From the NCBI GenBank assembly GCA_947361225.1, contig CANAIK010000017.1, positions 1 through 33,713 of the forward strand: a stretch of DNA of 33,713 nucleotides. Direction: 5' to 3'. The stretch is from an uncultured bacterium (lineage in GTDB: Bacteria; Cyanobacteriota; Vampirovibrionia; Gastranaerophilales; Gastranaerophilaceae). A program made the translations under genes and the position numbers. This document shows positions 18,082 to 27,820 of this stretch, piece after piece. The notes beneath the pieces were generated by a model. The model had not been told where the DNA came from. It saw nothing but the letters and a program-made list of their open reading frames with translations, and ran no database searches. Positions within the stretch are counted from its first letter, which is position 1. Each line of letters starts with the position of its first letter.

Positions 18082-18816
18082 ATGGAAAAAAATATCATCG
18101 GTTTTTATGGTTGTCCAAGGTTTGAGTTAATTGAAAAAATTAAAAAAGAGTACAAAGACGCACTTTTTATCGATTTGGATGTCAACTACAACTATCCTGA
18201 TTTAAAAATTGCGCCCGATAATTATTGCGTTATTATAAAAAACATCCTAAACAACGCTCTTTACTTAAAAGATAGAATTATTCTAATCCTGGCGGCGGTT
18301 GGAAAGGATAAATGTGATAGCGGGTTTTTTGTTTCAAAATTGCTCCAGCAAAAGGGGTTCAAGGTTATTGAATCAATTTTTGAGGATGTTTGTCCTAATA
18401 AAACTAGTTTAAAACTGCCGATTTCAAAAAGCAATCTTCCCTTAAAGGATAAAATTAATTTAATTACAAAAAATATAATAGAACAAAAAGATTATTCAAA
18501 TCTCCCTCAAGCCAAGGCTAAATTTGGCTTTTGGGGCGTTCCTCCAAACGATTTTTCAATTCTTGATTTATTTATAGAACCCACGGAAATTTTTGGGTGG
18601 TTAAGAGCAGTAGAAGCGGGATACCCGGGGGATTTTGAGCTTGAAGTTGAGGTTGATTCTAATCTTCCGACGATTTTTTTCACGCAGGCTTTTTGTTCAA
18701 AAACCCTTCTTGCAAGCAATTTAGCCAAAAAACACCAAGGTCTTTTTATTGATGTTGATTGCGAGAGTTCGAACAGTATTAAAGCAAAAATTGAGGCTTT
18801 TATTAAATTAAGGTAA
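18082..18816 (+). CDS. Unknown Cys-containing 244-aa protein, partner of the downstream activase
   Basis: ORF 2 bp after proA and 4 bp before the activase gene; Cys at GCPRFEL, KCDSGFF, DVCPNK, FCSKTLL, DCESS. Confidence 0.75.
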   Translation: MEKNIIGFYGCPRFELIEKIKKEYKDALFIDLDVNYNYPDLKIAPDNYCVIIKNILNNALYLKDRIILILAAVGKDKCDSGFFVSKLLQQKGFKVIESIFEDVCPNKTSLKLPISKSNLPLKDKINLITKNIIEQKDYSNLPQAKAKFGFWGVPPNDFSILDLFIEPTEIFGWLRAVEAGYPGDFELEVEVDSNLPTIFFTQAFCSKTLLASNLAKKHQGLFIDVDCESSNSIKAKIEAFIKLR

Positions 18817-18820
18817 AAAA

Positions 18821-19462
18821 ATGAAAATTTATGTTGATTCAGGAACAACTTGGACAAAGATTCTAAAAATTGATAAGGAAAAAACTTATCAAATTATCCC
18901 CAGTTTGGAGTTTCGAAAAATGAAACTGGATATAACTAAATGCACAGGTCACAGTTTAATTAAAGAAAAAAATATCTATGAAAACGAAGTTATAGCACTT
19001 GCTCGTGGCGCTAAAGAATATTTAGAAGACGATTTTTTAGCTCTTGACTTAGGTTCAAGGGATATTAAGTACGTTGAATTCGAGAATAAGAAATTTAAAG
19101 ATTTAAACTGGAATACAAGCTGCGCAAGCGCTACAGGAGCAACAATTGAAATGCTTTTAAAATTCTATCAAGTTAGCTGTCAAGATTTAGTCTTTACTAA
19201 AGAAAAATATTCTGTCACCTGTGGAATTTTTGGTCTGGAAAAGATTATGGATGATATTTCCCAAGGATTGGAACCCAAGGTTGCAATAGCAAAATTTATC
19301 CACGGGATTGCTTTTAACGCTTTTAATTTTGCTAAAAAACCCGAAAAAATCTGCATTTCAGGGGGATTTTGCGAAAATAAATGTTTTATTGAAAGTTTAT
19401 CCCAATATTGTCTTGTTAAACCCCTGGGAAGATTTGTTTTAGTTGATGGATTAGTTGATTAA
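18821..19462 (+). CDS. BadF/BadG/BcrA/BcrD-type ATPase, 2-hydroxyacyl-CoA dehydratase activase-like
   Basis: ASKHA motifs YVDSGTTWTKI, ALARGAKEY, ALDLGSRDIKYVE, CISGGFCENKCF; Cys in NTSCASATG and VTCGIFG at positions expected for the activase 4Fe-4S ligands. Confidence 0.82.
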   Translation: MKIYVDSGTTWTKILKIDKEKTYQIIPSLEFRKMKLDITKCTGHSLIKEKNIYENEVIALARGAKEYLEDDFLALDLGSRDIKYVEFENKKFKDLNWNTSCASATGATIEMLLKFYQVSCQDLVFTKEKYSVTCGIFGLEKIMDDISQGLEPKVAIAKFIHGIAFNAFNFAKKPEKICISGGFCENKCFIESLSQYCLVKPLGRFVLVDGLVD

Positions 19463-21540
19463 TAACCTTCCCCGATACTATCAATCGCTTCAACTCTAAT
19501 ATCTGTTATTAACTCGGAATATGAAATTACAACAATGGTTGGAATGTGACGTTCCAACATTTGATACAAGGGAAGTCGAATTCTTGGTGAACACAAGATT
19601 ACAGGCTGCACTCCAACCGCACTTTGAGCCCGCATAAGGGTATTTGCGGTGGTTTCGATTAATTCTTGCACTTGCATTGGGTTCAACAAAAACATTGTTC
19701 CAAGTTCAGTCCTTTGACAGCTGTCGTCGAGCGTTTTTTCCCAATCAGAAGATAAAGTTAGAGCATATAAAACCTTGTCTTTATTAGCGTTGGATAAACA
19801 AATTTGTCTGCCCAAAGCTGCTCTTAATCTTTCCGATAGAATATCCGGTTCTTTTGAGAATCTTGCATAATCGCAAAGACGTTCGAAAATAAAAATGACA
19901 TCTTTAATTGAAACTTTTTCTCGAATCAAATTAACGAAAATTTTTCTTAAATCAGATGTTGAAATAATCGTTGGAACAAGATCGTTAACCAAAGTCGGGT
20001 CTTGAGACTTAACAAGTTCCATAAGTTTTAAGACATCTGTTTTAGTCATTACTTCATCAACGTATTTTCGAACACATTCCTGTAAATGCGTAACAATAAC
20101 ATCCACGGCATCAACCGCCTGGATTCTATCGTTTTTGCCGATATTTTGAGGATTTAACCAATAAGCCTGAGATTGATAAGTAGGTTCAAGTGCCGCAATT
20201 GCGTTTTCCGGAACCTCTTTTCCCAAAGCCTCATATTGATCGGCTATTACCATTACTTTTCCGGGATAAACCGTCCCTGTTGCAACAGGATTGCCTCTAA
20301 TTGAAATTAAATATTCATTATCCCCGATTGCGCTTGAATCCATTATTCTTATATTCGGAATAATATATCCAAGATCATCCGTCACTCTTTGTCTTAGAGC
20401 TGCAATTTTAGCAAGCAATTGTCCGTCTTGCTCGGGGTCTGCGATAATTAAAAGCCCCGCTCCAACCTGCAAGGATAAAACATCCACCCCTAATCTTTCA
20501 TACATTTTATTGGGATTAACCAAATCCTGCATATTCTGTTTAACCGCATCCAATTGCCCCAATTGCTGAGCTACGTCTTGATTGACTAAAACAGATAAAC
20601 CCCCTCCGATTAGAATTATTGAAAAAACAACAAAAGGAAACCAGGGCAAGCCCGTAATCGGACTTGATAGTGCAATTAGAATTAAAAACCCGGAGGCTAA
20701 GAATAAACTTGTTGGTTTAGATAGAATTTGAACAGCCAAATCAGATCCAAGCGCAACCCCGCCCCCTGTGGATCTTGTCATTACAATACCTGAAGAAATC
20801 GCCATTAAAAGAGAAGGAACCTGAGAGGATAAACCGTCCCCGATTGTTAATATCGTATATTTTGAAATCGCATCCTCAGGACTCATTCCATTAAGAAGAA
20901 TCCCGATAATTAATCCGCCGATAATATTAATTAAAGTGATAATAATCCCTGCTATTGTATCACCCTTAACAAATTTCATTGCCCCGTCCATAGAACCATA
21001 TAAACTTGATTCTCTTTGCAAATCCTCACGACGTTTTACCGCCTCATCAGGAGAAATGAGCCCTGCGTTAAAATCAGCGTCAATTGTCATTTGTTTTCCG
21101 GGCATAGCGTCCAGTGCAAAACGGGCTGAAACCTCGGCGATACGTTCCGCACCTTTGGTTATTACCATAAACTGCACAATGGTAATAATTAAAAAGATAA
21201 CACCGCCAACAACCATATTACCACCGGTAACGAAGTTCCCAAATGCCTCAACGACTTGTCCAGCTTCACCTTTAGCAAGAATTAAACGGGTGGAGGCAAT
21301 GGATAAAACCAATCTAAAAATCGTCCCAATCAAAAGAATAGAAGGAAACGCAGCCAACTCAAGGGGTTTGTTTACATACAAAGAAATCATTAACAAAACA
21401 ACCCCAAGGGTGATATTAAAACTTATTGAAAAATTAATAACCCAAGCGGGCATTTCAAGAAGTAAAATCAAGATTAAAACTATGACAAATCCTGCTAAAA
21501 CAATTTCGGATACGGGATTTGACGGTTTTTGTCCTGCCAC
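19459..21540 (-). CDS. flhA: Flagellar biosynthesis protein FlhA
   Basis: FHIPEP-family N-terminal TM domain (FPSILLIGTIFRLVLSIASTRLIL, DAMPGKQMTIDADFNAGLI) and FlhA cytoplasmic domain. Confidence 0.95.
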   Translation of the reverse strand: MAGQKPSNPVSEIVLAGFVIVLILILLLEMPAWVINFSISFNITLGVVLLMISLYVNKPLELAAFPSILLIGTIFRLVLSIASTRLILAKGEAGQVVEAFGNFVTGGNMVVGGVIFLIITIVQFMVITKGAERIAEVSARFALDAMPGKQMTIDADFNAGLISPDEAVKRREDLQRESSLYGSMDGAMKFVKGDTIAGIIITLINIIGGLIIGILLNGMSPEDAISKYTILTIGDGLSSQVPSLLMAISSGIVMTRSTGGGVALGSDLAVQILSKPTSLFLASGFLILIALSSPITGLPWFPFVVFSIILIGGGLSVLVNQDVAQQLGQLDAVKQNMQDLVNPNKMYERLGVDVLSLQVGAGLLIIADPEQDGQLLAKIAALRQRVTDDLGYIIPNIRIMDSSAIGDNEYLISIRGNPVATGTVYPGKVMVIADQYEALGKEVPENAIAALEPTYQSQAYWLNPQNIGKNDRIQAVDAVDVIVTHLQECVRKYVDEVMTKTDVLKLMELVKSQDPTLVNDLVPTIISTSDLRKIFVNLIREKVSIKDVIFIFERLCDYARFSKEPDILSERLRAALGRQICLSNANKDKVLYALTLSSDWEKTLDDSCQRTELGTMFLLNPMQVQELIETTANTLMRAQSAVGVQPVILCSPRIRLPLYQMLERHIPTIVVISYSELITDIRVEAIDSIGEGY

Positions 21541-22323
21541 CTAAAGCCCCCCTTTATAAATCCCGAAAGCGTTCTGCAAAACTGCAAGTTGTGTTCTAAA
21601 ATTTGCGTCCACTACCCCATTATTTGCAACAACAACACAACTTCCCCTGTCAATAGTGTCGTCTTGGGTAATATTAACCTTAACCCCGCTAATTTTCGTC
21701 TCAATAATTTCAGGCAAGGATAATTTTGCAAATTCAAAATCCTCGCTGTTAACCTTAACTTCAACCCTTTGTGTATCAGAATTAAGTTCGTCTAAGGTCG
21801 ACATAACGATTTCTTTTAGGATATCGGGTGATAATTCCACCTCTTTTTTGATAATTTTTTTAGCTGCGCTTAAGGCAATTTCAACAATATGAGGATAGAA
21901 TTCGTTGTACATTTCGTTTTTTTGAACCAAAAACTCATTAAGTGAATTTTTTAGTTCCAAAAGCTCGTTTTGCGCCTCTTTGAGCCCGTTTTGATAACCT
22001 TCTTTAGATGCCAGTTCTTTAATTGTGTGGGCTTCTTGCTGCGCTCTTGTAACTAAAGATCTTTCATCGATTCTTCGATAGCCCCTTCTTCTGTCCCCTC
22101 TTCTTCTTTCGATTCTTTCTTTAAATTCGATTGAAGAAATGTCGATTTTCTCGAATTCTTGTTCTTCGATTTTTGGTTGTTCAATTTTTTTTGAAACCGA
22201 CTCGATTTTTGGTTTTTTATCAAGAATTTGACTATCTTTTTTAATAACGGCACTTTTTTTAGGAACAGAGCTATTTTTTGTCCCTTTGTTATCTTTTTCT
22301 TGAGTTTTTTTTCTTATTATCAT
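21541..22323 (-). CDS. fliH: FliH-like flagellar assembly protein
   Basis: Long helical region and FliH/SctL-type C-terminus (VEIALSAAKKIIKKEVELSPDILKEIV, DRGSCVVVANNGVVDANFRTQLAVLQ); between flhA and the fliF block. Confidence 0.82.
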   Translation of the reverse strand: MIIRKKTQEKDNKGTKNSSVPKKSAVIKKDSQILDKKPKIESVSKKIEQPKIEEQEFEKIDISSIEFKERIERRRGDRRRGYRRIDERSLVTRAQQEAHTIKELASKEGYQNGLKEAQNELLELKNSLNEFLVQKNEMYNEFYPHIVEIALSAAKKIIKKEVELSPDILKEIVMSTLDELNSDTQRVEVKVNSEDFEFAKLSLPEIIETKISGVKVNITQDDTIDRGSCVVVANNGVVDANFRTQLAVLQNAFGIYKGGL

Positions 22324-23273
22324 CCAACTTGTTCTTCTAAATATTTAGATACAACATCTGCTATATAAGCAGGAATTTTCTTTCTTTTTTTATAATAACA
22401 CGCTAAGACAAATTCTTTAATAGCAGGTCTTTCTTTTTCTATAATATTCAAAATTTGCTTTTTGTCCGAATTTTTAACAATTTTATACAATTTTTTATAA
22501 GCTTTATCATAGCTCACAACAACCACCTCCGGAAGAGCGTTTTTCATTTCCTCAAAACATTTCATCGCTGCTTTCATATCAAGTTTTTCTTCTAAATCAG
22601 GCATTTTTAAATAATTAATTAAAACATCACGTTCAGCCTTGTCGAATCTTTGCAGAATCGCTTTCATTCTGTCTGAGGAAAAATTTTTCATTAAAATGGC
22701 TAAAGATGCAAGTTTTATTATTTTAGCATCGCTCATACAAGCAATATCGGTCTTTGTTTCTTCCTCGATTTGTTCAACCGCCATTGAATCAATATTTGAT
22801 TGGCAAAGAGCATTCTTTGTGGTTTCATCGGATAAAATCCCTTTGGATTCAAGATCCTCCAGTGCTTTTTGAAAACACTTTTTAACGTGCGCTTCAACTA
22901 AAGTTATAAGTTGTTCTTGAGGAAGTTCTTTTTCAATCGCTTTTTTTGCAATATCAAAAACCGTAAACGCAATTTTTTGCAGGATTCCTTCCCTCAACTG
23001 AGGGTCAATTTCAGCTCTTATAATATCAACGGATTTATGGAAAATCCACTCGCCGATAAACTGAGTTATAAGACTTGCCTGCTGGGCGTCTAATTTTGAA
23101 TTTTCTTCATTAACAAGAGCTTCCCCTGCCATTTTGCAGAATCGATAAATAATTTCAACAATAAACTCACAATCAACACCATCGATATCTTGCGGGATAA
23201 CATCTTTTGCCTGCGTTGCAAGGTCGTTTGCAAACGCATCGTAGTTAAAAGATTTTAAATCTGTTTGAGACAT
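22320..23273 (-). CDS. Helical protein in the FliG position; possible highly divergent FliG
   Basis: Between fliF and fliH with a 4-bp overlap with fliH; canonical FliG EHPQ-type and middle-domain motifs not recognisable by eye. Confidence 0.55.
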   Translation of the reverse strand: MSQTDLKSFNYDAFANDLATQAKDVIPQDIDGVDCEFIVEIIYRFCKMAGEALVNEENSKLDAQQASLITQFIGEWIFHKSVDIIRAEIDPQLREGILQKIAFTVFDIAKKAIEKELPQEQLITLVEAHVKKCFQKALEDLESKGILSDETTKNALCQSNIDSMAVEQIEEETKTDIACMSDAKIIKLASLAILMKNFSSDRMKAILQRFDKAERDVLINYLKMPDLEEKLDMKAAMKCFEEMKNALPEVVVVSYDKAYKKLYKIVKNSDKKQILNIIEKERPAIKEFVLACYYKKRKKIPAYIADVVSKYLEEQVG

Positions 23274-23296
23274 TGTTTTTAAGTTATCCCTTTTAT

Positions 23297-25024
23297 TTAA
23301 GCGTTATCAATCCAATTTTTGATTTTTTCTATGGCTTCGGATTCATCGATTGAATTAAAATCTGATTCAAGTTCATCGATTGTATCCAAAAGTGCACTTT
23401 TGGGAATTGCCTTACTTTGCGCCATAGCTTGAGCTTGAGCGTTTTTAACCTGTTCCAGAGCAAGAGTGTATTGATTTTTTTGTTCTACCAGATTCTGCGC
23501 CATTTGTTCTTGTTGGGCAATTAAAGTAGACGCTTGAGCCGTAACATCTTTAATCTGTTGTTCTTGATCGGCTGCAATTTGTCTTAAGTATTCCAATTCT
23601 TCCTCTTGTTTTTTAGCCTCTTTTCGCACTTTTTTCCCGATATGATAAAGCCCTAGAATTAACCCGATTAAAAGCATTGAACCCACAACCCACCAGGGAT
23701 TTCCTGATTCTTCGGGTTTTGGAAGTTCGCTTTCCTTGTCAGGAGCTAAAACAAGACTATTAGATTCAACAAAAGCAATAGAAACATTCTCAGGATCAAC
23801 CTTGGGACTCGCAGCGTTTGCAATTAAAGTTTTAAGTTCATACAAGCCCATATTGGTAGGAATTGCGTTTTCTTCGATTGATACTGCGATTGAAATTTCC
23901 TCTATTGTTCCTGCATCAAGGTATTCGTTAATTTGAGTTTTAGAAACACCATACTGGGTTTCAGTTGCGTTTCTTGAATATTGCCTATCGGCGCTTGAAG
24001 TTCCCTGCTGCACGGAGCTTTTAACTCCGTTAGGAACATAAACACTAACGGGATTCATCCCGGAAGACGTTGAATCACTTTGATTATCCCCTAAATTCTC
24101 GGAAAAACTTTGTTCCGACACTGAAGTTTTTTGCTCGGGGTCGTATAGAATGCTGGATCTTTCGGTTGGAGCCTGTTTTAGAAAAGTTGAAACCGTTGCA
24201 ATATAGTTTCCTTTACCGATTAGCTTATCCAATTGTGAATTAACTTTCGATTGCATATATTTATCGTTTTCTTCGATTTTTGCAATCGCATCATCGGACG
24301 CTCCAATAATAGAATTATAAACAGTTCCGTTTGTATCTGTAATTGAAATATTATCAGCCTCCAAGCCGTGAACTGCTCCCAACAAAAGATTAGAAATAGC
24401 TTTAATTTTCATATTATCTAATCTTTCACCCGAAGGCATTGTAATTTGAACGGTTGCGGTTATTGGTTTTTGATTTTGAGCAAAAAAAGTTTGTTCAGGA
24501 ATCGATATAAACACCTGAGCATTCTCAATAGGAGGAATTTTTCTTATTAAACGAGCTAATTCTCCGTTTATCGCTCTTACAAGACGAATTTTTTTATCGT
24601 CTTTGGTTGAAGTAAAATCTCCTTTATCGAAAATTTCAAGACCTGTGTGCTCGTCCAACAATCCGCTCTTAACGATAGCTAAAAGCGCTCTATCCCTTTG
24701 ATCACGGGTATATTCCTTAAGAACGATGCTGACTTTTGACCCTGAATCCACTTTTGCCGCCGTTATTTGTTCTCGAGCTAAAAGCGCTTGAACCTCAAGG
24801 GCTTTTCCCGTATTTTCCGTCGTAAATAAAGTAACAGGATCATTCTTGATAATTTTTTGAGATTCTTTTATTTTTTTATCGACATTATCAGCTTTTGAAC
24901 CGCCATTAGAGGAAATTACGGCGATAAGAATAATAAACATAACCAATACAATAGTTACACAACTAATAATTGTGTACAGGAGCGGTTTATTCTCAAGTAG
25001 TTTTTTTAGGTCAAATTTTTCCAT
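23297..25024 (-). CDS. fliF: Flagellar MS-ring protein FliF
   Basis: YscJ/FliF pattern (PVTLFTTENTGKALEVQALL, LVRAINGELARLIRKIPPIENAQVFISIPEQTFF), two TM segments, C-terminal EAIEKIKNWIDNA. Confidence 0.92.
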   Translation of the reverse strand: MEKFDLKKLLENKPLLYTIISCVTIVLVMFIILIAVISSNGGSKADNVDKKIKESQKIIKNDPVTLFTTENTGKALEVQALLAREQITAAKVDSGSKVSIVLKEYTRDQRDRALLAIVKSGLLDEHTGLEIFDKGDFTSTKDDKKIRLVRAINGELARLIRKIPPIENAQVFISIPEQTFFAQNQKPITATVQITMPSGERLDNMKIKAISNLLLGAVHGLEADNISITDTNGTVYNSIIGASDDAIAKIEENDKYMQSKVNSQLDKLIGKGNYIATVSTFLKQAPTERSSILYDPEQKTSVSEQSFSENLGDNQSDSTSSGMNPVSVYVPNGVKSSVQQGTSSADRQYSRNATETQYGVSKTQINEYLDAGTIEEISIAVSIEENAIPTNMGLYELKTLIANAASPKVDPENVSIAFVESNSLVLAPDKESELPKPEESGNPWWVVGSMLLIGLILGLYHIGKKVRKEAKKQEEELEYLRQIAADQEQQIKDVTAQASTLIAQQEQMAQNLVEQKNQYTLALEQVKNAQAQAMAQSKAIPKSALLDTIDELESDFNSIDESEAIEKIKNWIDNA

Positions 25025-25075
25025 AGTTTTAATTCTATAACTAAATTATACTATTTTAATTCGCTAAAGTTAAGA

Positions 25076-25390
25076 TTAAATCTGTATTTGCATAATTTTC
25101 TCATATGTTTGTAGGATTTTTCCCGTTACGGTGGTTGCCGCTTGGACGGTTAATTCGCTCTGAGCAATCGCCGCCATTACATCGTGGATATCTGCTTTGC
25201 CTTGAACAAAGTCGGTAGTTAGTTTTTCAGGTTTTTTGGTAACTTCATTCATTTCAGAAACCAAATCACAAATTGTGTCTTTAAAGGATTTAATTTTTGT
25301 GTCAGCGCTGTTAATTGAAACAGCTCCCGATAAATCAGCACTTTGAATCCTTTTTGTTTTAAAAAAATTAACTTCGTTTAATTTATTCAT
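25076..25390 (-). CDS. fliE: Flagellar hook-basal body protein FliE
   Basis: GKADIHDVMAAIAQSELTVQAATTVTGKILQTYEKIMQIQI at the C-terminus. Confidence 0.92.
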   Translation of the reverse strand: MNKLNEVNFFKTKRIQSADLSGAVSINSADTKIKSFKDTICDLVSEMNEVTKKPEKLTTDFVQGKADIHDVMAAIAQSELTVQAATTVTGKILQTYEKIMQIQI

Positions 25391-25402
25391 TCTTTATCCT
25401 TT

Positions 25403-26101
25403 TTATAAATAATTAGCAAGAATCGCTCTTACATAATTCTGGGTTTCTTTATAAGGGGGGATTCCGTTGTATTTATCAACAGCTCCGGGTCCTGCGTTAT
25501 AGGCTGCAAGGGCTAAAATTTTATTTCCGTGGTATTTATCTAACATTTGTTTTAAATACTTAACCCCGCCTTCAATGTTTTCTCTTGGATTAAAAGCATC
25601 CACAACCCCAAGACTCCTTGCCGTTTGAGGCATTAGCTGCATTAAACCCATTGCTCCCGCTTTAGATACTGCATTAGGGTTAAATCCGGATTCTTGTTTA
25701 ATTAACGCTCGAATAAGTTTTTCATCCACCCCGTATCTTTGACAAGTTTCTTTAATATAGCCTAAGATTGCTTGTTTCGACTTAGAAACAGGAATACTTG
25801 AGGAAATTTTAGTTAAAGACCCGAAAGGCAAGGGTTTAATTGACCCTTTTTTCAATGTTGGCGGGGGATCAAGGTCAAAAACACCACCTATTCTACTTGG
25901 ATTATTTGATTCAGCTAAAATTTGCTTAAAGGCGCTCGGCTGAACGTTTTGTGTCTGCGCTTTAGGATACAGGGAGTTAATATAGTTGTTAAGCTCAATT
26001 GCTCTACTTTGCGCTTGAACCTTCGATGATGAATCAATATAGCTTTGAATTTGCGGACTAAACATTTTTTGCCTTTTCCCCTTATAATTCATTGTCGACA
26101 T
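25403..26101 (-). CDS. Lytic transglycosylase (SLT domain)
   Basis: LIRALIKQESGFNPNAVSKAGAMGLMQLMPQTARSLGV...NIEGGVKYLKQML...ALAAYNAGPGAVDKY. Confidence 0.95.
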   Translation of the reverse strand: MSTMNYKGKRQKMFSPQIQSYIDSSSKVQAQSRAIELNNYINSLYPKAQTQNVQPSAFKQILAESNNPSRIGGVFDLDPPPTLKKGSIKPLPFGSLTKISSSIPVSKSKQAILGYIKETCQRYGVDEKLIRALIKQESGFNPNAVSKAGAMGLMQLMPQTARSLGVVDAFNPRENIEGGVKYLKQMLDKYHGNKILALAAYNAGPGAVDKYNGIPPYKETQNYVRAILANYL

Positions 26102-26314
26102 TAAATTGAGTTAGTTAAGTGTTTTTTAAAAAAATCAGTCAAACGAATTAGTTAATTTTGTTTGATTTAGGGAAGTTTTAATCTATTTAAATTATATTTA
26201 ATGTTTTTTTTATTAAAGTCCAATCAAATTAGCTAAAAAATTTAGCAAATATATGCTCTTCTAACATCAACGAAAATTTTCAAGCCTTTGGTTTGTGTTA
26301 TAATTTTTTTTGAA

Positions 26315-27469
26315 ATGAAAAAAGAGATAAACGAAAATTTTATAATACTTTATTTTCTTGGAATAATTTTTATAACAGCAGGACACTGCTTAAATGGCGG
26401 TTTTTCCTTGTTTTATGAATTTTTCCCTCCGTATGCTTTTCATTTGGGATTATTTATGTTTGCATCCGGATATTTTTACAACCCTGATAATTTACAGAAT
26501 ATTAAAAATTATATTATTAAAAAAGTTAAAAAATTAATTGTACCGCTTTATTTATATAATATTTTCTATATGATTCTTATTATTGTTCTTAAAAAATTTG
26601 GTTTTTTCCCGCAATGCAAAGCGACACTTAATTCTTTAATAATTCAGCCTCTCATTAACGGACATCAATTCTTGTTCAACCTTGGTTCCTGGTTTATAAT
26701 TCCGCTTTTTAGTGCGCATTTAATAAATATTTTAATAAGAAAAATTTTTAATCATTACGGAATTAAAATAAATGAATTTGCATATTTGACGCTAAGTTTA
26801 CTTGCGGGGATTTTGGGCGTTTATTTTGCATATTACAGCTATTCTAATCCGAATGAATTTCAATATTTAACCAATATAAACATTGGATTTTGGTATTCAA
26901 AAGTTGGATTCCAATTTGGTTTACAGCTTTTTATTGTAAGAATTTTATATCTTTTTCCTTTCTATAGTCTTGGAATTCTATATAAAAAATACGAAAAATT
27001 CGATAAAATTAATAGTTTTGTTTATTTTTCAATAATTATTTTAATAATCCTTATAATTATCTTTAAATTTGGCTCAACACCAACTTACACGCCTTCTTTA
27101 AGCCACGATTTCAGCTCAAATCCATTTTTGCCTTTTATTGTTGGTTTTTTGGGAATTGCTTTTTGGTTAAGAATTGCAAAAATCCTAACCCCGGCACTTA
27201 AGAATAGCAAAATCGTTAATTTAATAGCAAATAACACCTATTCTATCATGGTTAACCAATTTTTGGGTTTTATGATTCTTAAAGGAATTTTTGCGCTTAT
27301 TCACAAATTTAGCCCCTATTGTACAGGTTTTAATATGCAGCAGTTTAAAACAAATATTTTTTATTATTATTTACCTCATAATTTAAGCCAAATGGCAGTG
27401 CTTTATCTGGCTTTCGGGTTATTTTTACCTTTAATTGTTAACTTTTGTAACAAAAAACATCAACACTGA
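26315..27469 (+). CDS. Membrane acyltransferase (acyltransferase-3 family)
   Basis: About 10 TM segments with FLGIIFITAGHCL and FHLGLFMFASGYFY. ATG 26315 preferred over GTG 26288, since TATAAT (26299-26304) lies between them. Confidence 0.8.
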   Translation: MKKEINENFIILYFLGIIFITAGHCLNGGFSLFYEFFPPYAFHLGLFMFASGYFYNPDNLQNIKNYIIKKVKKLIVPLYLYNIFYMILIIVLKKFGFFPQCKATLNSLIIQPLINGHQFLFNLGSWFIIPLFSAHLINILIRKIFNHYGIKINEFAYLTLSLLAGILGVYFAYYSYSNPNEFQYLTNINIGFWYSKVGFQFGLQLFIVRILYLFPFYSLGILYKKYEKFDKINSFVYFSIIILIILIIIFKFGSTPTYTPSLSHDFSSNPFLPFIVGFLGIAFWLRIAKILTPALKNSKIVNLIANNTYSIMVNQFLGFMILKGIFALIHKFSPYCTGFNMQQFKTNIFYYYLPHNLSQMAVLYLAFGLFLPLIVNFCNKKHQH

Positions 27470-27530
27470 AATTCAATACTTTTTATATACTTTATATATA
27501 TGTAAGCAGTTATTAAAGGATATAAAGAAA

Positions 27531-27704
27531 ATGAAACTACAAATTACTGAGAATTTCGATCAAAAATTAGCTGAACTTTATTCCTCTAAAGTGACTGTAA
27601 ACTTAGATTCCAAATCAACAATTGATCCTAACAATTTTTTTAACTCAATGGAGTTAATTGCAACAAACCACAAAGCAATGATTAACTTTAGAATTACAAG
27701 ATAA
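27531..27704 (+). CDS. Small hypothetical protein, 57 aa
   Basis: ATG 27531 with AAAGGA at 27515-27520; followed by a strong terminator. Confidence 0.6.
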   Translation: MKLQITENFDQKLAELYSSKVTVNLDSKSTIDPNNFFNSMELIATNHKAMINFRITR

Positions 27705-27727
27705 AAATAGCGGAAAAATAGGTAAAT

Positions 27728-27776
27728 AAACCCCTTAAAAAGTGCAAAAGACCGGCTTTTTAAGGGGTTTTTTGTT
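27728..27776 (+). terminator. Rho-independent terminator
   Basis: aaaccccttaaaaag (27728-27742), 13-nt loop, ctttttaaggggttt (27756-27770), then T tract. Confidence 0.9.
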
Positions 27777-27820
27777 GTTTTTAAAAAAATTAAACCTTAA
27801 GTACTAATTCTAACGTATGA

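Noticed and set aside
18507-18857. 116-aa - strand ORF
   Set aside because: Antisense to the 244-aa Cys protein and activase start; no supporting signals.
20936-21544. 202-aa + strand ORF
   Set aside because: Antisense to flhA, whose - strand frame carries clear family motifs.
22070-22120. Short internal repeat encoding RRRGDRRRGYRR in fliH
   Set aside because: Looks like a charged linker expansion in FliH, not a mobile repeat or CRISPR unit.
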